A stretch of DNA of 5,398 bases from Porticoccus sp033791605 (GTDB taxonomy: Bacteria > Pseudomonadota > Gammaproteobacteria > Pseudomonadales > Porticoccaceae), in contig JASJGJ010000165.1 in the NCBI GenBank assembly GCA_033791605.1, positions 1 to 5,398 of the forward strand. Direction: 5' to 3'. Positions 1 to 4,938 of the stretch are shown here, piece after piece (position 1 is the first letter of the stretch; each line of letters starts with the position of its first letter). Under the pieces are notes generated by a model. It was not told the DNA's origin. It ran no database searches and worked only from the letters and a program-made list of their open reading frames with translations. Both the position numbers and the translations under genes were made by a program.

Positions 1-1514
1 TCAAAGCTACTGAACTGATTGTTCAGTTCAAATTCAAAATCACCGACTCTGTAATCGCCATTGGCTTCGACTCTAGGTAGTAATTTGTACTGATCATTCG
101 TGTCTTCAACAATGGTTTGATATTCCCTTCCCATCACACGGAAAAACCAATTGTCTGTGTTATAGCTGACATAGCCTAATTGTGTGAGGTGTGTCTGGCT
201 GCTGACTTCCAGTGTTGTGTTATCCAAATCCCTGAAGTAATCGTCATCACTGACTCGGGTGTAGTCAATGCGCGTAGACCAGCGGCGATCTAAGCCTCCT
301 GTATGGTCAACACTGGCTACCCAGCGATCTTCTCCTTCGTAATCTTTGTCACCGGTAATGACGTCGGGTGTTTCATCGCTGTCGTCACCACCATCGTCGC
401 TGGAGAGAAATGCACCACCAAGAATAGTATTGGATAGAAGCGAAAGGTGGCGGAATTCCACCTCTGCCATTGCACCCCTTTCCTGTACATAGCGCGGAGT
501 AATCGTGGCGTCGTAATTGGGGGCAAGATTCAAGTAGATAGGCTGTGCGTAGTCAACGCCGTTATCTTGGCTAAGATCAAAGCTTGGGAATAACAGGCCA
601 CTGGCTCTGCGATCATCAATGGGGAATCGTATCCATGGCAAGTACATCACTGGAATGTCTTTAATTTCCAGCCGCACATGCTTGGCATGGGCAATTCCTG
701 TCCCGGGGTTAACGTCGACTTCAGAGCTAACCAGTTGCCACGCGTTACTGCTGGGTTCACAGGTGGTATAGGTGGCATTGTCGATATAGAAAATGTCGCC
801 ACTTGGTCGTGTTAGTTTGTCTGCGGTACCTCGAACACCCGACTCATGAAATAAATAGGTAGCATCGCTGAGTTGGATGTCTCGCGAGTCCATGTTGACA
901 TGTGCGGTGGTGCCCGTAAGTAAAAGTCCGGGTTCGCGAAGCTCAACATTGCCTTCCATGTCCACCGTGCGTTCACTTTGGTTAACGGTAGCATTGTCAC
1001 TGCGGGCCTGGCGGTAACCTTGTGTCAAATGTACGTTACCTTTTAGGTGGGCAATATTTTCCTGCAATACTTCCGTTGACGTGGAGACTACTCTTAGTGA
1101 GGCGTCTTCAGGCTTAAGATCTGACTCGGGGTAATCACGCTCTGGTTCGATATAAGCGCCACAGCAGCCAGAACCCATTTTATCGATATCTTCTGGTGCT
1201 AATGCTTCTTCCTCCACCCAGTCTAGATTTTTGACCAGTTTGACCTGCGGCTCAGTATCAGCGGAAGGTGGTTCTGTGAAGAGTGTCTGGATCTTCTCTG
1301 GTCTTGGGTAGGCTTTACCCGGCATGGCTTGCTCATTACAAACCCAGTCGCCACTTTCACCTGCACGACACTCCCACTGGGAGTGTGTATCTGTTGTTTT
1401 AGCAAAAGCTGACGTAGACATTAACAGACCAAAGACGATTAACGTTGTCTTGGAAGGCAAGAAGCGTAGAGCTTGATAGAGTCTAGTGCAGGTATGACTC
1501 GTGGTTTTTATCAT
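1..1514 (-). CDS. lptD: LPS-assembly outer-membrane protein LptD, N-terminal two-thirds (C-terminus beyond left edge)
   Basis: LptD is the outer-membrane beta-barrel that, plugged by LptE, inserts lipopolysaccharide into the outer leaflet. I translated 504 residues from the ATG at 1514. An in-frame stop just upstream (near residue -9) fixes the start, although no strong Shine-Dalgarno is visible. Residues 1-38 are a long signal peptide ending AFA before KT. A periplasmic LptA/OstA-like domain follows at about 140-270. The barrel begins near 285 with the family block YLPWIRFPIDDRRASG (291-306) and strands such as NYDATITPRYVQERG (333-347). Cysteines lie at 49, 59, 117, 118 and 252. C252, in TTCEPSS, matches the position of the N-terminal-domain disulfide cysteine of E. 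coli LptD. The vicinal CC (117-118) sits in an N-terminal extension ending CCGAYIEP. Residues 373-396 form a very acidic loop. LptD proteins are usually about 750-950 residues, so roughly a third is missing at the left edge. The gene is divergent from amgK, as in Pseudomonas. Confidence 0.96.
   Translation of the reverse strand, partial: MIKTTSHTCTRLYQALRFLPSKTTLIVFGLLMSTSAFAKTTDTHSQWECRAGESGDWVCNEQAMPGKAYPRPEKIQTLFTEPPSADTEPQVKLVKNLDWVEEEALAPEDIDKMGSGCCGAYIEPERDYPESDLKPEDASLRVVSTSTEVLQENIAHLKGNVHLTQGYRQARSDNATVNQSERTVDMEGNVELREPGLLLTGTTAHVNMDSRDIQLSDATYLFHESGVRGTADKLTRPSGDIFYIDNATYTTCEPSSNAWQLVSSEVDVNPGTGIAHAKHVRLEIKDIPVMYLPWIRFPIDDRRASGLLFPSFDLSQDNGVDYAQPIYLNLAPNYDATITPRYVQERGAMAEVEFRHLSLLSNTILGGAFLSSDDGGDDSDETPDVITGDKDYEGEDRWVASVDHTGGLDRRWSTRIDYTRVSDDDYFRDLDNTTLEVSSQTHLTQLGYVSYNTDNWFFRVMGREYQTIVEDTNDQYKLLPRVEANGDYRVGDFEFELNNQFSSF
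11..30. repeat. Perfect 8-4-8 inverted repeat inside lptD
   Basis: TGAACTGA and TCAGTTCA flank TTGT, within lptD codons encoding EFELNNQF. No adjoining T tract or known site is visible. Listed because tight perfect palindromes recur in this window. Confidence 0.4.
1368..1386 (-). repeat. Perfect 8-3-8 hairpin just after the lptD signal-peptide codons
   Basis: ACACTCCC and GGGAGTGT flank a three-nt loop. They cover the codons for THSQWEC (residues 42-49), immediately downstream of the predicted signal-peptide cleavage site. In mRNA it would form a stable stem about 130 nt after the start codon. A pause of translation near signal-peptide emergence is conceivable but is not shown by the sequence. 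Confidence 0.45.
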
Positions 1515-1567
1515 TCTTATGATCCGTGTTCTCTATGGCCAAGCTATCGTCAATATTAAGACGCTAC

Positions 1568-1573
1568 ATTTTA
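1568..1573 (-). promoter_or_regulatory. Candidate -10 box for lptD
   Basis: On the minus strand the sequence reads GGGTAAAATG, containing TAAAAT, one mismatch from the sigma-70 -10 consensus. It lies 54 nt upstream of the lptD ATG, implying a leader of roughly 45 nt. No convincing -35 is seen at 16-18 bp spacing, so an activator or a different promoter may be used. I found no clear sigma-E type promoter, although lptD is sigma-E controlled in E. coli. Confidence 0.3.
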
Positions 1574-1605
1574 CCCATTCTGAGGCATCATGCGAGGGTT
1601 TGGGG

Positions 1606-1611
1606 TAGAAT
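1606..1611 (+). promoter_or_regulatory. Candidate -10 box for the amgK-murU operon
   Basis: TAGAAT, followed by a GC-rich CACGGGCC discriminator-like stretch, lies 32 nt upstream of the chosen amgK ATG. Transcription would begin near 1618, giving a short leader of about 25 nt. The -35 region at 17-bp spacing (around 1583-1588) is a poor match. The core mirrors the lptD candidate (GGGTAGAAT against GGGTAAAAT), so the two promoters would stand back to back with about 32 bp between them. Confidence 0.35.
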
Positions 1612-1642
1612 CACGGGCCTTTTTTCCAATTGTTCACAAAAT

Positions 1643-2659
1643 ATGAGTGATTTCGTTTGCCTGCAAGAATGGACTGAGAAGTTTTTGCCGACCTCCGTTG
1701 TTTCTCAAGAGCGATTGCTGCTCGAGCCGCTTAATGGAGATGCTGGTTTTCGGCAATATTTCAGACTGAATACGGAGCCGTCATTGATTGCCGTTTCGGC
1801 GCCACCGAGCCAGGAGAATACTCCAGCGTTTGTCGATGTATCTCTGTGCCTGCAGCAGAACGGTCTTCGTACACCGCTTATTTATGCGGTAGATTATCAG
1901 CGGGGGTTTTTATTGCTGGAAGATTTTGGTGACCAATTGCTGTTGCCTCTACTGTCGCCGGACACAGTGGATCAATTTTATGACGCAGTTGAAACCGAAC
2001 TGTTAAAAATTCAGAAAATTTCCGTCAACTTAGACATATTCCCAAACTATGGTCGCCAGAAGCTGATGGCGGAAATGGACCTTTTTCCCGAGTGGTTTGT
2101 TGAGCAATTGCTGGGAATTGAGCTACAGTCAATTGATCGCCAGTTGTTGGATGACACTTTTTCAGTATTGGTGGAAAATGCATTGGCTCAGCCCCAAGTC
2201 GTGGTGCATCGTGATTTTCATTCTCGAAATCTGATGAGCTTAGCTGACCAATCTATTGGCGTGATCGATTTTCAGGATGCCGTCACAGGTCCTGTTACCT
2301 ATGACTTGGTTTCGCTGTTGCGGGACTGCTATGTTCGTTGGCCCGCTGATTATGTTTCTCGGCGGGCATTAGGTTATTACCGGCGAGCTATGGTGGCGGG
2401 CATTGTGCCACCAGTGTCGGAGGCGCAAGTTCTTCGATGGTTTGATTTGATGGGTTTGCAGCGACACATAAAAGTGCTGGGTATTTTCGCTAGGCTTTCT
2501 TTGCGGGATGGTAAGCAAGATTATCTCAATGACTTACCTCTAGTGATTCGTTATACCTTGGAGCAGTTAAAACCTTATCCGGAACTACAGAAATTTAAAT
2601 CTTGGTTTGAGCAGAGACTGCTGCCACAGTTATCCCAGCACTCTTGGTATCAGCCCTAG
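1643..2659 (+). CDS. amgK: Anomeric MurNAc/GlcNAc kinase AmgK (APH-fold phosphotransferase)
   Basis: AmgK phosphorylates N-acetylmuramic acid (and GlcNAc) at C1 with ATP, giving MurNAc-alpha-1-phosphate in the cytoplasm for peptidoglycan recycling. The 338-residue product has the aminoglycoside-phosphotransferase fold. The nucleotide loop is GDAGFRQYFR (32-41). The hinge-like segment is LLLEDFG (90-96). The catalytic loop is HRDFHSRN (189-196, catalytic D191, N196). The metal-binding IDFQDA block (208-213, D209) follows. Length fits characterised AmgK (about 340). I chose ATG 1643 because the product then starts where the family does. The frame stays open upstream to a GTG at 1526, but that would add 39 basic, unconserved residues and cover the candidate promoters. 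No good Shine-Dalgarno precedes 1643. murU follows after 47 nt, so the two very likely form an operon. In Pseudomonas this route bypasses MurA and lowers fosfomycin sensitivity; the same role here is inference. Confidence 0.93.
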   Translation: MSDFVCLQEWTEKFLPTSVVSQERLLLEPLNGDAGFRQYFRLNTEPSLIAVSAPPSQENTPAFVDVSLCLQQNGLRTPLIYAVDYQRGFLLLEDFGDQLLLPLLSPDTVDQFYDAVETELLKIQKISVNLDIFPNYGRQKLMAEMDLFPEWFVEQLLGIELQSIDRQLLDDTFSVLVENALAQPQVVVHRDFHSRNLMSLADQSIGVIDFQDAVTGPVTYDLVSLLRDCYVRWPADYVSRRALGYYRRAMVAGIVPPVSEAQVLRWFDLMGLQRHIKVLGIFARLSLRDGKQDYLNDLPLVIRYTLEQLKPYPELQKFKSWFEQRLLPQLSQHSWYQP

Positions 2660-2665
2660 GAGACA

Positions 2666-2710
2666 ATGTTTCACGTTGTGAAACACCATCATCAAAAGAG
2701 TCGAATATGA
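2666..2710 (+). CDS. Possible 14-codon leader ORF overlapping the murU start
   Basis: An ATG at 2666 opens a 14-residue frame, MFHVVKHHHQKSRI, whose TGA overlaps the murU ATG in an ATGA junction (2707-2710). AGGAG at 2658-2662, spanning the amgK stop codon, lies only 3 nt before this ATG, which is closer than usual. Four of the 14 residues are histidine. The first codons lie inside the 2667-2685 palindrome. It could couple murU translation to upstream ribosomes, or be chance. No family is recognisable. Confidence 0.2.
   Translation: MFHVVKHHHQKSRI
2667..2685. repeat. Perfect 8-3-8 inverted repeat with parS half-sites
   Basis: TGTTTCAC and GTGAAACA flank a GTT spacer between the amgK stop and the murU start. 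The half-sites are identical to those of the bacterial chromosomal parS consensus (TGTTTCAC joined directly to GTGAAACA), but parS has no spacer. As RNA it would form an 8-bp hairpin with a 3-nt loop upstream of the murU ribosome-binding region. It has no T-tract, so it is not a classical terminator. Confidence 0.6.
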
Positions 2711-3414
2711 AAGCGATGATTCTTGCCGCAGGTTTTGGAGAAAGGCTGCGTCCTCTCACGGAAAAGACACCCAAGCCACTGCTTAAAGTGGGTGGTAAGC
2801 CCTTGATTCAATATCACGTTGAACGGCTGGTGTCGGCGGGGGTTCGTGAGCTAGTGATCAATACCTCGTGGTTGGGTGACCAGATAGAAGCTTTTCTTGG
2901 CGATGGCTCTCGGTTTGGTGCCAGTATTTCCTGGTCAAGGGAAAATGAACCCTTGGAAACCGGGGGTGGTATTCGCCGGGCGTTACCGCAGTTAGGTAGT
3001 GAGCCATTTTTATTAATTAATGCCGATATCTGGACTGATTTTCCTCTGGAAACACTGGTAGATAAATCGTGGTCAGAAGAGATTGAAGCTCACTTGGTAT
3101 TGGTGCCAAATCCGATTCATCATAGTGAAGGAGATTTCACCCTGAGTACCCGTCAAGTCATAGGCTATCCGATGTCTGGCGATAGCTCATATACTTTTAG
3201 TGGCCTGAGTGTTGTGCGGCCCGAGATCTTTGCGATGTATTCTTCTGCCAGCGAAAAATTCCCTCTACGGGATGTTTTGGTTGGGGGTATTAGCGCGGGT
3301 TATGTTCAAGGTGAGGTCTACCGTGGCGTTTGGTGGGATGTGGGGACTCTTGAGCGGCTGGAAGCATTGAATTCTTTAGTGACAGGTCAACCCGGTAAAA
3401 AAGCCGAGAGTTAG
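2707..3414 (+). CDS. murU: MurNAc-alpha-1-phosphate uridylyltransferase MurU
   Basis: MurU converts MurNAc-alpha-1-phosphate and UTP into UDP-MurNAc and pyrophosphate, completing the recycling shortcut begun by AmgK. The 235-residue protein is a single nucleotidyltransferase domain. It has the signature LAAGFGERLRPLT (6-18) followed by TPKP (21-24, conserved K23), the ETGGGIRRAL block (84-93), NAD (105-107, metal-binding D107), NPIHHSEGDF (135-144), PLRDVL (186-191) and WWDVGT (209-214). It lacks the C-terminal left-handed helix acyltransferase domain of GlmU, and its length is close to characterised MurU (about 225). I chose ATG 2707 because MKAMILAAG is the canonical family start, with AAGAG six nt upstream. 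An in-frame start at 2644 would overlap amgK and add 21 unconserved residues. A glucose- or mannose-1-phosphate transferase is the general alternative, but the amgK neighbour argues for MurU. Confidence 0.92.
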   Translation: MKAMILAAGFGERLRPLTEKTPKPLLKVGGKPLIQYHVERLVSAGVRELVINTSWLGDQIEAFLGDGSRFGASISWSRENEPLETGGGIRRALPQLGSEPFLLINADIWTDFPLETLVDKSWSEEIEAHLVLVPNPIHHSEGDFTLSTRQVIGYPMSGDSSYTFSGLSVVRPEIFAMYSSASEKFPLRDVLVGGISAGYVQGEVYRGVWWDVGTLERLEALNSLVTGQPGKKAES

Positions 3415-3435
3415 CTTAGGGTGGGGTGGGTTGAT

Positions 3436-3454
3436 GAAGTTGTGACTTCGTTTT
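3436..3454 (+). terminator. Weak hairpin plus short T run after murU
   Basis: GAAGT and ACTTC pair around a TGTG loop, followed by G and four T residues. A five-bp stem with a broken T tract is marginal. It may attenuate transcription between murU and the VanZ-family gene or do nothing. The surrounding 87-nt gap (3415-3501) otherwise holds a G-rich run and a pyrimidine-rich stretch, with no recognisable promoter. Confidence 0.2.
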
Positions 3455-3490
3455 AGTCTCTCTACTTCCGCTCTTTTGTTGTTGCTTCTT

Positions 3491-3495
3491 AGGAG
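3491..3495 (+). promoter_or_regulatory. Strong ribosome-binding site that fixes a TTG start
   Basis: AGGAG stands six nt before a TTG at 3502. No ATG or GTG in the frame lies at suitable spacing, and the hydrophobic coding begins directly after. It is the clearest Shine-Dalgarno in the window and supports the non-ATG start of the VanZ-family gene. Confidence 0.7.
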
Positions 3496-3501
3496 TGTAA
3501 A

Positions 3502-3852
3502 TTGTCGAGAATCTTAGCTTGGCGTATTTTTTTTATGTTGTCTCTTATGATCGTGATGACACTGGCGTTAATGCCCATGGGTGGCTCGGGTGGGTTTTCT
3601 GGTCAAGATAAGTTGGGTCATCTGGTTATCTTCGCATCATTGTTTTTGATCGGTATTCGGGCTTTCCCTTTTCTGCCTTACCCATGGTTATCGATATCAG
3701 TGGGCTTGTTTTTATATGGTGTATTGATGGAATATCTGCAGGGGAAAACGGGTTATCGAAGTATGGAAGCTTGGGACTTGGTGGCTGATGTATTAGGTTT
3801 AATATTGGGTCATTTCTTGTTGGTATTTTATTCCAAGAAAACAACACATTAG
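3502..3852 (+). CDS. Small VanZ-family integral membrane protein
   Basis: This 116-residue protein has four hydrophobic segments, at about 7-26, 39-55, 62-78 and 94-110. It carries the VanZ-like pattern: DKLGH (36-40) before helix 2, YGVLMEYLQ (72-80, with E77 and Q80) at the end of helix 3, and WDLVADVLG (91-99, D92 and D96) entering helix 4. VanZ itself is linked to teicoplanin resistance in Gram-positives. Most Gram-negative homologues have no assigned function, and this sequence does not reveal one. The start is TTG with an AGGAG site. The gene follows murU by 87 nt on the same strand, so it may be co-transcribed, but the gap and weak hairpin leave that open. It is convergent with holA, only 24 bp apart. 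A role in the envelope or cell-wall stress is inference from the family and neighbours. Confidence 0.85.
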   Translation: MSRILAWRIFFMLSLMIVMTLALMPMGGSGGFSGQDKLGHLVIFASLFLIGIRAFPFLPYPWLSISVGLFLYGVLMEYLQGKTGYRSMEAWDLVADVLGLILGHFLLVFYSKKTTH

Positions 3853-3873
3853 TTTTCGTTTGAATATTTTTTT
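3837..3873 (+). terminator. Possible terminator between the VanZ-family gene and holA
   Basis: GAAAAC (3837-3842) and GTTTTC (3852-3857) pair across the VanZ-family stop codon with a nine-nt loop. A run of seven T residues follows at 3867-3873. The stem is AT-rich and the T tract is nine nt away, so intrinsic termination would be inefficient. Some terminator is expected here because the two genes converge with a 24-bp gap. Confidence 0.3.
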
Positions 3874-3876
3874 GAG

Positions 3877-4935
3877 TTAATACGTTGTTTCCTGCAAGGT
3901 TTGTCGGAGGTTGTTGGGATGAAGCGTTTGTGTGCCGCAGAGCATCAGCACCAGAGTAGTGAGGTCATCCCAAGGTGAGGCTGTTCTCATTCCCTTGATG
4001 GCTCGATCAATTCCCCCTGCCAGTTTTAGCATTTGTCGTAACTGCCCTAGCGGGAGCCGCCGAATAGCATTTTTAATCAAAGGTTTTCTTTTTTCCCATA
4101 CTCCTAGGTTTTTTAGTGCCCAGTCGAGATGATTGCCTGCGGCAAGCGCATCGCTTGCTTTAATCAAAATCCGTAGCTCTCTGGTGATAGCCCATAGAAT
4201 AACGGTAGCTTCGGTGCCTTCATCACGTAAGCCACGAAGGATGCGGCAAGCACTTTGGGCTTCGCCTTCCATTACTTTGTCCACTAATGAAAAGACATTA
4301 AAACGCGCACTCTCTGCAACAATGGTAGACATGGTGTCTACGTCTACTTCGCCTTCAGGAGCCAGTAGTTTGAGTTTTTCGATTTCTTGAACAGCGGCAA
4401 GTAGGTTTCCCTCAACCCGCTCGGCAAGTATGGATACAGCTTGGCGGCTGGCTTTGATACCGGCCTGTTGTAATCGTTGGCTAATCCATTGTGGCAATTG
4501 GTTAGTGGAGACTGGCCACAATTGTATAAAAACGCCTTGGCTTTCTATGGCTTTTACCCACTTGCTTCGGGTGGCAGAGCTTTCTAGCTTGGGCGTAGTA
4601 ATGAGAGTCAGTGTGTCACTGTTGGGATTGGCAACGTATTCCTGTAGTGTTTTTGATCCCTTGTCTCCGGGTTTTCCTGATGGAATACGAATTTCGAGGA
4701 TTTTCTTATCAGAGAAAAGTGACAGGCTATTTGCTTCGATTAACACCACATTCCAGTCAAACCCGGTTTCTACATGTAGCAGTTCACGTTCGCTATAGCC
4801 TTGGGTTTTTGCTTCTGCTCGAATAGCATCGACGGCTTCCTGTGCCAGCAGAGGTTCATCTCCACTGATAAGGTAAACAGGGGCCAATGGCCCCTGAGAA
4901 AGATGCGTCGTAAGTTGCTCAGCTTTCAGGCGCAT
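3877..4935 (-). CDS. holA: DNA polymerase III subunit delta (HolA)
   Basis: HolA is the delta subunit of the clamp-loader complex. It opens the beta sliding clamp so that it can be loaded onto primed DNA. The product from ATG 4935 is 352 residues, close to E. coli HolA (343). The N-terminus MRLKAEQL matches the family, followed by PVYLISGDEPLLAQEAVDAIR (19-39), SLFSDKKILEIRIPSGKPGDKG in the first domain, and the helical SARFNVFSLVDKVMEG and ATVILWAITREL segments towards the C-terminal collar. An upstream in-frame ATG at 5010 would add 25 residues lying wholly inside lptE and unlike the family, so it is rejected. The ATG overlaps the end of lptE by 17 nt, a typical lptE-holA arrangement that suggests translational coupling. 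Only a weak AGAAG directly precedes the ATG, and the start codon lies in a predicted RNA helix. Confidence 0.95.
   Translation of the reverse strand: MRLKAEQLTTHLSQGPLAPVYLISGDEPLLAQEAVDAIRAEAKTQGYSERELLHVETGFDWNVVLIEANSLSLFSDKKILEIRIPSGKPGDKGSKTLQEYVANPNSDTLTLITTPKLESSATRSKWVKAIESQGVFIQLWPVSTNQLPQWISQRLQQAGIKASRQAVSILAERVEGNLLAAVQEIEKLKLLAPEGEVDVDTMSTIVAESARFNVFSLVDKVMEGEAQSACRILRGLRDEGTEATVILWAITRELRILIKASDALAAGNHLDWALKNLGVWEKRKPLIKNAIRRLPLGQLRQMLKLAGGIDRAIKGMRTASPWDDLTTLVLMLCGTQTLHPNNLRQTLQETTY
4142..4158. repeat. Perfect 7-3-7 inverted repeat inside holA
   Basis: GCAAGCG and CGCTTGC flank a CAT loop within the part of holA encoding KASDALAA. It is GC-rich and has no T tract. It is one of several tight perfect hairpins in this window and may be coincidental. 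Confidence 0.4.
4878..4896 (-). repeat. Perfect GC-rich 8-3-8 hairpin early in holA
   Basis: In the mRNA CAGGGGCC and GGCCCCTG flank ATT, within codons encoding SQGPLAPV. The hairpin begins 40 nt into the holA coding sequence and three nt after the helix that covers the start codon. With eight pairs, six of them G-C in the core, it is the most stable simple hairpin I saw. No T tract follows, so it is not an obvious terminator. Confidence 0.55.
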
Positions 4936-4938
4936 CTT
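4900..4938 (-). promoter_or_regulatory. Predicted mRNA helix enclosing the holA start codon and lptE stop codon
   Basis: AAGATGCG (4938 down to 4931), which contains the holA ATG, is perfectly complementary to CGCATCTT (4907 down to 4900) in holA codons 10-12. The 23-nt loop contains the lptE TGA (4921-4919). A ribosome finishing lptE would enter the structure and open it, which would couple holA translation to lptE. This is a structural prediction by eye, not a demonstrated element. Confidence 0.4.

Noticed and set aside
317..1405. Minus-strand frames of 60-69 codons within the lptD region
   Set aside because: They lie in other frames of lptD, which reads without interruption from 1514 to the left edge.
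1526..1642. GTG at 1526 as the amgK start, giving a 377-residue protein
   Set aside because: The extra 39 residues do not resemble the family, no ribosome site precedes the GTG, and the extension would cover both candidate promoters and come within 12 bp of the lptD start.
2667..2685. Calling the palindrome a functional parS site or a rho-independent terminator
   Set aside because: The three-base spacer departs from every parS consensus I know, and no T tract follows the stem.
2644..2706. ATG at 2644 as the murU start
   Set aside because: It overlaps the amgK end and adds 21 unconserved residues before the canonical MKAMILAAG start.
3605..3632. Seven-bp inverted repeat (AAGATAA and TTATCTT, 14-nt loop) in the VanZ-family gene
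   Set aside because: It is AT-rich with a long loop and is expected by chance at this length.
3626..3847. 73-codon minus-strand frame opposite the VanZ-family gene
   Set aside because: It is antisense to a membrane protein with a strong ribosome site and family motifs, and has no independent support.
4488..4522. Eight-bp inverted repeat (ATTGTGGC and GCCACAAT, 19-nt loop) in holA
   Set aside because: The long loop makes it weak, and many such loop sizes are possible, so chance occurrence is likely.
3932..4826. Plus-strand open frames of 66-122 codons opposite holA
   Set aside because: They are antisense shadows of a well-supported gene, with low-complexity basic or Ser-rich translations, no good ribosome sites and no recognisable domains.
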